In this document: positions 10,596 to 21,896 of the stretch, piece after piece
How the letters are laid out: each line of letters starts with the position of its first letter
How positions within the stretch are numbered: position 1 is the stretch's first letter
Source of the DNA: Embiotoca jacksoni
Taxonomy: Eukaryota > Chordata > Actinopteri > Embiotocidae
Length of the DNA stretch: 64,000 nucleotides
Assembly (NCBI GenBank): GCA_022577435.1
Contig: JAKOON010000085.1
Span: 599,475-663,474 of the forward strand
Direction of reading: 5' to 3'
Notes under the pieces: model-generated
Database searches by the model: none
What the model was told of the DNA's origin: nothing
What the model saw: only the letters and a program-made list of their open reading frames with translations
Program-made: the position numbers and the translations under genes

Positions 10596-11070
10596 CCTGG
10601 TTGCTGCTGTGTTTGGTCCTTCGCTCCGTATCGGTGCAGCGAGATCACAGAGCGACTTCCTGGATGACTCCTGAATGGTTCTGATCCGCTCGGCTTCGAC
10701 CCAATGGACTGTTCATCTGTAAATATTCACAGGACGACGTGGAGAGGCAGGTAGACCGAAGAGCGTCCGACTTACCAGCAGCAGCTCGCTGAGAGGAAAA
10801 TCTGATTCAATAAAATCTGTCGGAGACGACACACATTACTGGAACACTCGGGAATATCGATCCTCCTCTGAGTTGAAAGTAGAGGAGGCAGTCTGGGGAA
10901 GTAATGAGGATCAAGTTCCTCCGTATTATTTCTGTCGGAGTACTTCCTGTATGAGCTGCTCTTATTGTTGTTGTTGTATTCAGTATTCAGTTTGTTTCAG
11001 TCTGAAGATCGTCTGTGTGCAGTGTGAGAGACGAGATATGAAGGAAGCTGTGTGATGCCAGATGCATACC
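10596..11070. other. No gene seen
   Basis: Unique sequence; short unrecognised frames. CATCTGTAAATATTCACAGG near 10710 is a candidate conserved non-coding word, untested. Confidence 0.4.
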
Positions 11071-11078
11071 AGTTCGGA

Positions 11079-11532
11079 CTGGAGCAGGAAGTGACCATAT
11101 TTGGACGAACTGGGGGAGGAGCCAGCGGTGGATCTGACCGATCTGATTGGAAACCTGACGATACTACGTCCCGCCCACCGATAGCTGTAACCTGACTGCA
11201 CCACAGGCCTGTCAATCAAACAGACACGCCCCCAAAAACAGGTCTTCTTGAATCTTCTTTTCTAATGAATGAGGGATTATTTTCAGATGGACCTCCAGAA
11301 AACTAATAAGAAGGAGTGACTTTAGCTAACAACACCGAGATAACTGATGGACACATTTTATTCACTTTGGATTTGATGAGAGAAGTTGAATGGGAGTCTA
11401 TGGAGCCGGAGGCTTTTTGGAGCCGACCTCTAGTGGCACTCGCTGGTATTGCAGCTGAAGACACTTCTGGATCAGAACCATTTTACAGACCTGAAGCTAC
11501 AAACTCTTTTAGAAACAATCTGTGGATAAACC

Positions 11533-11533
<1 letters not shown>
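11079..11533 (+). mobile_element. Unclassified dispersed repeat, copy 2 (longest)
   Basis: Starts near GGAGCAGGAAGTGACCATAT and includes GATACTACGTCCCGCCCACC, GTCAATCAAACAGACACGCC, then the segment shared with copy 1. It ends directly at a TG microsatellite, GTGGATAAACCG then (TG)n. Copies 3 and 4 share the upstream half. There is no transposase or reverse transcriptase. The adjoining microsatellite may have grown from the element's end. Confidence 0.8.
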
Positions 11534-11623
<90 letters not shown>

Positions 11624-11632
11624 CGTGCGTCT
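11534..11632. repeat. (TG)n / (TGCG) microsatellite
   Basis: About 41 TG units followed by TGCGTGCGTGCGT. Confidence 0.97.
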
Positions 11633-12420
11633 GTGTCTGCTTAAGGCATCTAAAGCAGTGTGAGTGAGATTTCAGCCTGTTTGAGATTCATAGCTTTAGA
11701 ATTGGACTCTGAAGTGCTGGGCGGCCTCAGATCCTGTCTGGCCCGTTATCCTCCGGAGACTTACTTAAAAGTTCAGGCTTCTCCAAGTCTGGCATCTGAA
11801 ATAACAAACAACAACAACTGTGCATCTTCATCAGACGACTTGCAAGAGGAAGCTGAATGTCCTCACAGCTGAAACTCACCTCCACCTGACAGCATTCAAC
11901 CACCACTTTACTTCCTGTTTTGTTTTAGGCTGGGCTGTGATTGGCCAGACGTGGTTCTGTGCTGCAACACGAGCAGAGAAAGTCGAATCTTTAGCTGGTA
12001 AATCTGAAAAAGAAAATTAAAGTTCAAAACATCCGTATCGTGAGATAAAAAGTGGATTTGGCAAGATGATTTGGTCGCGGGGGAAACGCTCCAGAATCTG
12101 TAGTTTCAGGAAATTCTCTTGTTGTCTCGTTGCTTACTTCAACCATCGGCACTATTATTGCTCGCTAACCTTTACGGCAGGGTTACTATAGCAACCACGA
12201 CAACTACAAGACAAAGGGCGCTTATGTTATTTATTTAAATCTAAATACAAACTGTTCAAACTAATTCAGAAGGACTCTTTCTTAGTTATTTAACCAGATA
12301 AAAAGAATAAGTTATCTTTATATTTATTAATGTTTCATTTTAAATAATGAATAAAAACTTAAATAACTGGAGGATCAAGGAAAAAACAAGTTTTTTCATT
12401 TGTGTCTGCAGCGGTTTGGG
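11633..12420. other. No gene seen
   Basis: Unique-looking sequence; frames of 60-70 codons (11660-11872, 11820-12020) have no recognisable family. Confidence 0.5.
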
Positions 12421-12565
12421 TTCTTTCAGTGGCCCAGTTCTATTCTTCATGGGATCTATTCTTCATGAAATCTGTTCTTCAAGACCCGGTTCTGTTCTAA
12501 ATGACCGGGTTCTGTTCTTCATGGGTTCTGTTCTACATGGCCCAGTTCTATTCTTCATTCAATCA
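12421..12565. repeat. Short imperfect repeat, about 20-26 bp
   Basis: Five to six degenerate units around GGTTCTGTTCTTCATGGG and CCCAGTTCTATTCTTCATG. Confidence 0.65.
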
Positions 12566-13370
12566 GCCACTTTTATTCTGATACATGCAGCTGCAGAAAG
12601 AATAAAACCAAGACGTCACTGCGGAACGAAACTGGACTCATGATGAGAATTAAAGGTGAAATATTATTGATCAGTGATTCATATATTTATTCTGAGCTTC
12701 AGTCAGATTCATGTTTTCTCTGTGTGGGAAGTTCTTGACGGATTCTGTTTCCTTCGATGTTGCTGAGCATCTTTCACCTCCTCTCAGCTCCTCTAACCTC
12801 ACCTGTTTCAGTGTGTGTCGGTGTGTGTCGGTGTGTGTCGGTGTGTTTCGGTGTGTGTCGGTGTGTTTCGGTGTGTGTCGGTGTGTGTCGGTTTGTGTCG
12901 GTGTGTTTCGGTGTGTTTCGGTGTGTTTCGGTGTGTTTCGGTGTGTGTCGGTGTGTTTCGGTGTGTGTCGGTGTGTTTCGGTGTGTGTCGGTGTGTTTCG
13001 GTGTGTGTCGGTGTGTTTCGGTGTGTGTCGGTGTGTGTCGGTGTGTGTCGGTTTGTTTCGGTGTGTTTCGGTGTGTGTTTCGGTGTGTGTTTCGGTGTGT
13101 GTTTCGGTGTGTGTTTCGGTGTGTTTCGGTGTGTGTTTCGGTGTGTGTCGGTGTGTGTTTCGGTGTGTGTCGGTGTGTGTCGGTGTGTGTCGGTGTGTTT
13201 CGGTGTGTGTCGGTGTGTTTCGGTGTGTGTTTCGGTGTGTTTCGGTGTGTTTCGGTGTGTGTCGGTGTGTTTCGGTGTGTTTCGGTGTGTGTTTCGGTGT
13301 GTGTCGGTGTGTTTCGGTGTGTTCCGGTGTGTGTTTCGGTGTGTGTTTCGGTATGTTTCGGTGTGTGTTT

Positions 13371-16175
13371 CAGTGAGTTTCGGTGTGTTTCGGTGTGTGT
13401 CGGTGTGTTTCGGTGTGTGTCGGTGTGTTTCCTGTGTGTGTTTCGGTGTGTGTGTCGGTGTGTTTCGGTGTGTTTCGGTGTGTTTCGGTGTGTGTCGGTG
13501 TGTTTCGGTGTGTGTCGGTGTGTGTTTCGGTGTGTGTTGGTGTGTTTCGGTGTGTGTTTCGGTGTGTGTCGGCGTGTTTCGGTGTGTGTTTCGGTGTGTC
13601 GGTGTGTTTCGGTGTGTGTTTCGTTGTGTGTTGGTGTGTTTCGGTGTGTGTCGGTGTGTTTCGGTGTGTGTGTCGGTGTGTGTCGGTGTGTTTCGGTGTG
13701 TGTCGGTGTGTGTTGGCGTGTTTCGGTGTGTGTCGGTGTGTTTCGGTGTGTGTCGGTGTGTTTCGGTGTGTTTCGGCTTGTGTCGGTGTGTGTCTGTGTG
13801 TGTCGGTGTGTGTCGGTTTGTTTCGGTGTGTGTCGGTGTGTGTCGGTGTGTGTTTCGGTGTGTGTTTCAGTGTGTTTCGGTGTGTGTCGGTGTGTGTCGG
13901 TGTGTGTCGGTTTGTGTCGGTGTGTTTCGGTGTGTGTCGGTGTGTTTCGGTGTGTGTCGGTGTGTGTCGGTGTGTTTCGGTGTGTTTCGGTGTGTGTCTG
14001 TGTGTCGGTGTGTGTCGGTTTGTTTCGGTGTGTTTCGGTGTGTGTTTCGGTGTGTTTCGGTGTGTGTCGGTGTGTGTTTCGGTGTGTGTTTCGGTGTGTT
14101 TCGGTGTGTGTGTCGGTGTGTGTGTCGGTGTGTTTCGGTGTGTGTCGGTGTGTTTCGGTGTGTGTCGGTGTGTTTCAGTGTGTTTCGGTGTGTGTGTCTG
14201 TGTGTTTCGGTGTGTGTTTCGGTGTGTTTCGGTGTGTGTTTCGGTGTGTGTCGGTGTGTTTCGGTGTGTGTGTCGGTGTGTGTCGGTGTGTTTCGGTGTG
14301 TGTGTCGGTGTGTTTCGGTGTGTGTCGGTGTGTTTCGGTGTGTGTTTTGGTGTGTGTCGGTGTGTTTCGGTGTGTGTTTCGGTGTGTGTGTGTCGGTGTG
14401 TGTTTCGGTGTGTGTCGGTGTGTTTCGGTGTGTGTCGGTGTGTTTCGGTGTGTGTGTCGGTGTGTTTCGGTGTGTGTTTCGGTGTGTGTCGGTGTGTTTC
14501 GGTGTGTGTCGGTGTGTTTCGGTGTGTGTGTCGGTGTGTGTGTCGGTGTGTGTCGGTGTGTTTCGGTGTGTGTGTCGGTGTGTTTCGGTGTGTGTTTCGG
14601 TGTGTGTGTCGGTGTGTTTCGGTGTGTGTTTCGCTGTGTTTCGGTGTGTGTTTCGGTGTGTGTTGGTGTGTTTCGGTGTGTGTCGGTGTGTTTCGGTGTG
14701 TGTTTCGGTGTGTGTTGGTGTGTTTCGGTGTGTGTCGGTGTGTTTCGGTGTGTGTCGGTGTGTTTCGGTGTGTGTGTCGGTGTGTGTGTCGGTGTGTGTC
14801 GGTGTGTTTCGGTGTGTGTGTCGGTGTGTTTCGGTGTGTGTTTCGGTGTGTGTGTCGGTGTGTTTCGGTGTGTGTGTCTGTGTGTTTCGGTGTGTGTGTC
14901 GGTGTGTTTCGGTGTGTGTCGGTGTGTTTCGGTGTGTGTTGGTGTGTTTCGGTGTGTGTCGGTGTGTTTCGGTGTGTGTTTCGGTGTGTGTTGGTGTGTT
15001 TCGGTGTGTGTCGGTGTGTTTCGGTGTGTGTCGGTGTGTTTCGGTGTGTGTGTCGGTGTGTGTGTCGGTGTGTGTCGGTGTGTTTCGGTGTGTGTGTCGG
15101 TGTGTTTCGGTGTGTGTTTCGGTGTGTGTGTCGGTGTGTTTCGGTGTGTGTGTCTGTGTGTTTCGGTGTGTGTGTCGGTGTGTTTCGGTGTGTGTCGGTG
15201 TGTTTCGGTGTGTGTTTCGGTGTGTGTTTCGGTGTGTGTCGGTGTGTTTCGGTGTGTGTGTCGGTGTGTGTGTCGGTGTGTGTCGGTGTGTTTCGGTGTG
15301 TGTGTCGGTGTGTTTCGGTGTGTGTTTCGGTGTGTGTGTCGGTGTGTTTCGGTGTGTGTGTCTGTGTGTTTCGGTGTGTGTGTCGGTGTGTTTCGGTGTG
15401 TGTCGGTGTGTTTCGGTGTGTGTTTCGGTGTGTGTTTCGGTGTGTGTCGGTGTGTTTCGGTGTGTGTCGGTGTGTGTCGGTGTGTGTCGGTGTGTGTCGG
15501 CGTGTGTCGGCGTGTTTCGGTGTGTGTCGGTGTGTGTCGGTGTGTGTCGGTGTGTTTTGGTGTGTTTCGGTTTGTGTCGGTGTGTGTCTGTGTGTGTCGG
15601 TGTGTGTCGGTTTGTTTCGGTGTGTGTCGGTGTGTTTCGGTGTGTGTTTCGGTGTGTGTTTCGGTGTGTTTCGGTGTGTGTCGGTGTGTGTCGGTTTGTG
15701 TCGGTGTGTTTCGGTGTGTGTCGGTGTGTTTCGGTGTGTGTCGGTGTGTGTCGGTGTGTGTCGGTGTGTGTCGGTGTGTTTCGGTGTGTTTCGGTGTGTG
15801 TCTGTGTGTGTCGGTGTGTGTCGGTTTGTTTCGGTGTGTTTCGGTGTGTGTTTCGGTGTGTGTTTCGGTGTGTGTTTCGGTGTGTTTCGGTGTGTGTCGG
15901 TGTGTGTTTCGGTGTGTGTTTCGGTGTGTTTCGGTGTGTGTTTCGGTGTGTGTCGGTGTGTGTTTCGGTGTGTGTCGGTGTGTGTCGGTGTGTGTCGGTG
16001 TGTTTCGGTGTGTGTCGGTGTGTTTCGGTGTGTGTTTCGGTGTGTTTCGGTGTGTTTCGGTGTGTGTCGGTGTGTTTCGGTGTGTTTCGGTGTGTGTTTC
16101 GGTGTGTGTCGGTGTGTTTCGGTGTGTTCCGGTGTGTGTTTCGGTGTGTGTTTCGGTATGTTTCGGTGTGTGTTT
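13371..16175. repeat. Satellite higher-order segment A
   Basis: Runs from the anchor CAGTGAGTTTCGG at 13371 to its relative CAGTGTGTTTCGG at 16176, 2,805 bp. Both anchors are preceded by the otherwise rare GTATGTTTCGG, so the two flanks are copies of one segment. Confidence 0.7.
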
Positions 16176-19100
16176 CAGTGTGTTTCGGTGTGTGTCGGTG
16201 TGTTTCGGTGTGTGTCGGTGTGTTTCCTGTGTGTGTTTCGGTGTGTGTGTCGGTGTGTTTCGGTGTGTTTCGGTGTGTGTCGGTGTGTTTCGGTGTGTGT
16301 CGGTGTGTGTTTCGGTGTGTGTTGGTGTGTTTCGGTGTGTGTTTCGGTGTGTGTCGGCGTGTTTCGGTGTGTGTTTCGGTGTGTCGGTGTGTTTCGGTGT
16401 GTGTTTCGTTGTGTGTTGGTGTGTTTCGGTGTGTGTCGGTGTGTTTCGGTGTGTGTGTCGGTGTGTGTCGGTGTGTTTCGGTGTGTGTCGGTGTGTGTTG
16501 GCGTGTTTCGGTGTGTGTCGGTGTGTTTCGGTGTGTGTCGGTGTGTTTCGGTGTGTTTCGGCTTGTGTCGGTGTGTGTCTGTGTGTGTCGGTGTGTGTCG
16601 GTTTGTTTCGGTGTGTGTCGGTGTGTGTCGGTGTGTGTTTCGGTGTGTGTTTCAGTGTGTTTCGGTGTGTGTCGGTGTGTGTCGGTGTGTGTCGGTTTGT
16701 GTCGGTGTGTTTCGGTGTGTGTCGGTGTGTTTCGGTGTGTGTCGGTGTGTGTCGGTGTGTTTCGGTGTGTTTCGGTGTGTGTCTGTGTGTCGGTGTGTGT
16801 CGGTTTGTTTCGGTGTGTTTCGGTGTGTGTTTCGGTGTGTTTCGGTGTGTGTCGGTGTGTGTTTCGGTGTGTGTTTCGGTGTGTTTCGGTGTGTGTGTCG
16901 GTGTGTGTGTCGGTGTGTGTGTCGGTGTGTTTCGGTGTGTGTCGGTGTGTGTCGGTGTGTTTCAGTGTGTTTCGGTGTGTGTGTCTGTGTGTTTCGGTGT
17001 GTGTTTCGGTGTGTTTCGGTGTGTGTTTCGGTGTGTGTCGGTGTGTTTCGGTGTGTGTGTCGGTGTGTTTCGGTGTGTGTGTCGGTGTGTTTCGGTGTGT
17101 GTCGGTGTGTTTCGGTGTGTGTTTTGGTGTGTGTCGGTGTGTTTCGGTGTGTGTTTCGGTGTGTGTGTGTCGGTGTGTGTTTCGGTGTGTGTCGGTGTGT
17201 TTCGGTGTGTGTCGGTGTGTTTCGGTGTGTGTGTCGGTGTGTTTCGGTGTGTGTTTCGGTGTGTGTCGGTGTGTTTCGGTGTGTGTCGGTGTGTTTCGGT
17301 GTGTGTGTCGGTGTGTGTGTCGGTGTGTGTCGGTGTGTTTCGGTGTGTGTGTCGGTGTGTTTCGGTGTGTGTTTCGGTGTATGTGTCGGTGTGTTTCGGT
17401 GTGTGTTTCGCTGTGTTTCGGTGTGTGTTTCGGTGTGTGTTGGTGTGTTTCGGTGTGTGTCGGTGTGTTTCGGTGTGTGTTTCGGTGTGTGTTGGTGTGT
17501 TTCGGTGTGTGTCGGTGTGTTTCGGTGTGTGTCGGTGTGTTTCGGTGTGTGTGTCGGTGTGTGTGTCGGTGTGTGTCGGTGTGTTTCGGTGTGTGTGTCG
17601 GTGTGTTTCGGTGTGTGTTTCGGTGTGTGTGTCGGTGTGTTTCGGTGTGTGTGTCTGTGTGTTTCGGTGTGTGTGTCGGTGTGTTTCGGTGTGTGTCGGT
17701 GTGTTTCGGTGTGTGTTTCGGTGTGTGTTTCGGTGTGTGTCGGTGTGTTTCGGTGTGTGTTTCAGTGTGTGTCGGTGTGTTTCGGTGTGTGTCGGTGTGT
17801 TTCGGTGTGTGTTTCGGTGTGTTTCGGTGTGTGTCGGTGTGTGTTTCGGTGTGTGTGTGTCGGTGTGTTTCGGTGTGTGTTTCGGTGTGTGTTTCGGTGT
17901 GTGTCGGTGTGTTTCGGTGTGTGTTTCGGTGTGTGTCGGTGTGTTTCGGTGTGTGTCGGTGTGTTTCGGTGTGTGTTTCGGTGTGTGTGTCTGTGTGTTT
18001 CGGTGTGTGTGTCGGTGTGTGTCGGTGTGTTTCGGTGTGTGTTTCGGTGTGTGTTTCGGTGTGTGTCGGTGTGTTTCGGTGTGTGTTTCGGTGTGTGTCG
18101 GTGTGTTTTGGTGTGTGTCGGTGTGTTTCGGTGTGTGTCGGTGTGTTTCGGTGTGTGTTTCGGTGTGTTTCGGTGTGTGTCGGTGTGTGTTTCGGTGTGT
18201 GTTTCGGTGTGTTTCGGTGTGTGTTTCGGTGTGTGTCGGTGTGTGTTTCGGTGTGTGTTTCGGTGTGTTTCGGTGTGTGTCGGTGTGTGTCGGTGTGTGT
18301 GTCGGTGTGTGTCGGTGTGTTTCGGTGTGTGTCGGTGTGTGTCGGTGTGTTTCGGTGTGTGTCGGTGTGTGTCGGTGTGTTTCGGTGTGTGTTTCGGTGT
18401 GTTTCGGTGTGTTTCGGTGTGTGTCGGTGTGTTTCGGTGTGTTTCGGTGTGTGTTTCGGTGTGTGTCGGTGTGTTTCGGTGTGTTCCGGTGTGTGTTTCG
18501 GTGTGTGTTTCGGTGTGTTTCGGTGTGTGTTTCAGTGAGTTTCGGTGTATTTCGGTGTGTGTCGGTGTGTTTCGGTGTGTGTCGGTGTGTTTCCTGTGTG
18601 TGTTTCGGTGTGTGTGTCGGTGTGTTTCAGTGTGTTTCGGTGTGTGTCGGTGTGTGTCGGTGTGTTTCGGTGTGTGTCGGTGTGTGTTTCGGTGTGTGTT
18701 GGTGTGTTTCGGTGTGTGTTTCGGTGTGTGTCGGCGTGTTTCGGTGTGTGTTTCGGTGTGTCGGTGTGTTTCGGTGTGTGTTTCGTTGTGTGTTGGTGTG
18801 TTTCGGTGTGTGTCGGTGTGTTTCGGTGTGTGTGTCGGTGTGTGTCGGTGTGTTTCGGTGTGTGTCGGTGTGTTTCGGTGTGTTTCGGTTTGTGTCGGTG
18901 TGTGTCTGTGTGTGTCGGTGTGTGTCGGTTTGTTTCGGTGTGTGTCGGTGTGTTTCGGTGTGTGTTTCGGTGTGTGTTTCAGTGTGTTTCGGTGTGTGTC
19001 GGTGTGTGTCGGTGTGTGTCGGTTTGTGTCGGTGTGTTTCGGTGTGTGTCGGTGTGTTTCGGTGTGTGTCGCTGTGTGTCGGTGTGTTTCGGTGTGTTTC

Positions 19101-19439
19101 GGTGTGTGTCTGTGTGTGTCGGTGTGTGTCGGTTTGTTTCGGTGTGTTTCGGTGTGTGTTTCGGTGTGTGTCGGTGTGTGTTTCGGTGTGTGTTTCGGTG
19201 TGTGTTTCGGTGTGTGTCGGTGTGTGTGTCGGTGTGTGTGTCGGTGTGTTTCGGTGTGTGTCGGTGTGTTTCGGTGTGTGTCGGTGTGTGTCGGTGTGTT
19301 TCGGTGTGTGTTTCGGTGTGTTTCGGTGTGTGTCGGTGTGTGTCGGTGTGTTTCTGTGTGTTTCGGTGTGTGTTTCAGTGTGTGTCGGTGTGTTTCGGTG
19401 TGTTTCGGTGTGTGTTTCGGTGTGTTTCGGTGTGTGTTT

Positions 19440-21896
19440 CAGTGAGTTTCGGTGTGTTTCGGTGTGTGTCGGTGTGTTTCGGTGTGTGTCGGTGTGTTTC
19501 TGTGTGTGTTTCGGTGTGTGTGTCGGTGTGTTTCGGTGTGTTTCGGTGTGTGTCGGTGTGTGTCGGTGTGTGTCGGTGTGTGTTTCGGTGTGTGTCGGTG
19601 TGTTTCGGTGTGTGTTTCGGTGTGTGTCGGCGTGTTTCGGTGTGTGTTTCGGTGTGTCGGTGTGTTTCGGTGTGTGTTTCGTTGTGTGTCGGTGTGTTTC
19701 GGTGTGTGTCGGTGTGTTTCGGTGTGTGTGTCGGTGTGTGTCGGTGTGTTTCGGTGTGTGTTTCGGTGTGTGTGTCGGTGTGTTTCAGTGTGTTTCGGTG
19801 TGTGTGTCTGTGTGTTTCGGTGTGTTTCGGTGTGTGTCGGTGTGTTTCGGTGTGTGTTTCGGTGTGTGTTTCGGTGTGTGTCGGTGTGTGTCGGTGTGTT
19901 TCGGTGTGTGTGTCGTTGTGTTTCGGTGTGTGTCGGTGTGTTTCGGTGTGTGTTTTGGTGTGTGTCGGTGTGTTTCGGTGTGTGTGTGTCGGTGTGTTTC
20001 GGTGTGTGTTTCGGTGTGTGTCGGTGTGTTTCGGTGTGTGTTTCGGTGTGTGTCGGTGTGTTTCGGTGTGTGTCGGTGTGTTTCGGTGTGTTTCGGTGTG
20101 TGTTTCGGTGTGTGTCGGTGTGTTTCGGTGTGTTCCGGTGTGTGTTTCGGTGTGTGTTTCGGTGTGTTTCGGTGTGTGTTTCAGTGAGTTTCGGTGTGTT
20201 TCGGTGTGTGTCGGTGTGTTTCGGTGTGTGTCGGTGTGTTTCCTGTGTGTGTTTCGGTGTGTGTGTCGGTGTGTTTCGGTGTGTTTCGGTGTGTGTCGGT
20301 GTGTGTCGGTGTGTTTCGGTGTGTGTCGGTGTGTGTTTCGGTGTGTGTTGGTGTGTTTCGGTGTGTGTTTCGGTGTGTGTCGGCGTGTTTCGGTGTGTGT
20401 TTCGGTGTGTCGGTGTGTTTCGGTGTGTGTTTCGTTGTGTGTTGGTGTGTTTCGGTGTGTGTCGGTGTGTTTCGGTGTGTGTGTCGGTGTGTGTCGGTGT
20501 GTTTCGGTGTGTGTCGGTGTGTGTTGGCGTGTTTCGGTGTGTGTCGGTGTGTTTCGGTGTGTGTCGGTGTGTTTCGGTGTGTTTCGGCTTGTGTCGGTGT
20601 GTGTCTGTGTGTGTCGGTGTGTGTCGGTTTGTTTCGGTGTGTGTCGGTGTGTGTCGGTGTGTGTTTCGGTGTGTGTTTCAGTGTGTTTCGGTGTGTGTCG
20701 GTGTGTGTCGGTGTGTGTCGGTGTGTTTCGGTGTGTGTCGGTGTGTTTCGGTGTGTGTGTCGGTGTGTTTCGGTGTGTGTCGGTGTGTGTCGGTGTGTTT
20801 CGGTGTGTGTCTGTGTGTCGGTGTGTGTCGGTTTGTTTCGGTGTGTTTCGGTGTGTGTTTCGGTGTGTTTCGGTGTGTGTCGGTGTGTGTTTCGGTGTGT
20901 GTTTCGGTGTGTTTCGGTGTGTGTGTCGGTGTGTTTCGGTGTGTGTCGGTGTGTTTCGGTGTGTGTCGGTGTGTTTCAGTGTGTTTCGGTGTGTGTGTCT
21001 GTGTGTTTCGGTGTGTGTTTCGGTGTGTGTCTGTGTGTTTCGGTGTGTGTTTCGGTGTGTATCGGTGTGTTTCGGTGTGTGTGTCGGTGTGTGTCGGTGT
21101 GTTTCGGTGTGTGTGTCGGTGTGTTTCGGTGTGTGTCGGTGTGTGTTTTGGTGTGTGTCGGTGTGTTTCGGTGTGTGTTTCGGTGTGTGTGTGTCGGTGT
21201 GTTTCGGTGTGTGTTTCGGTGTGTGTCGGTGTGTTTCGGTGTGTGTCGGTGTGTTTCGGTGTGTGTGTCGGTGTGTTTCGGTGTGTGTTTCGGTGTGTGT
21301 CGGTGTGTTTCGGTGTGTGTCGGTGTGTTTCGGTGTGTGTGTCGGTGTGTGTGTCGGTGTGTGTCGGTGTGTTTCGGTGTGTGTGTCGGTGTGTTTCGGT
21401 GTGTGTTTCGGTGTGTGTGTCGGTGTGTTTCGGTGTGTGTTTCGCTGTGTTTCGGTGTGTGTTTCGGTGTGTGTTGGTGTGTTTCGGTGTGTGTCGGTGT
21501 GTTTCGGTGTGTGTTTCGGTGTGTGTTGGTGTGTTTCGGTGTGTGTCGGTGTGTTTCGGTGTGTGTCGGTGTGTTTCGGTGTGTGTGTCGGTGTGTGTGT
21601 CGGTGTGTGTCGGTGTGTTTCGGTGTGTGTTTCGGTGTGTGTGTCGGTGTGTTTCGGTGTGTGTTTCGCTGTGTTTCGGTGTGTGTTTCGGTGTGTGTTG
21701 GTGTGTTTCGGTGTGTGTCGGTGTGTTTCGGTGTGTGTCGGTGTGTGTCGGTGTGTTTCGGTGTGTGTTTCGGTGTGTTTCGGTGTGTGTCGGTGTGTGT
21801 CGGTGTGTTTCTGTGTGTTTCGGTGTGTGTTTCAGTGTGTGTCGGTGTGTTTCGGTGTGTTTCGGTGTGTGTTTCGGTGTGTTTCGGTGTGTGTTT
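19440..21896. repeat. Satellite 2,457-bp higher-order unit, copy 1
   Basis: CAGTGAG anchors at 19440 and 20182 recur at 21897 and 22639, both exactly 2,457 bp later. The first of each pair is followed by TTTCTGTGTG and the second by TTTCCTGTGTG, so the internal variant order is preserved. Confidence 0.8.
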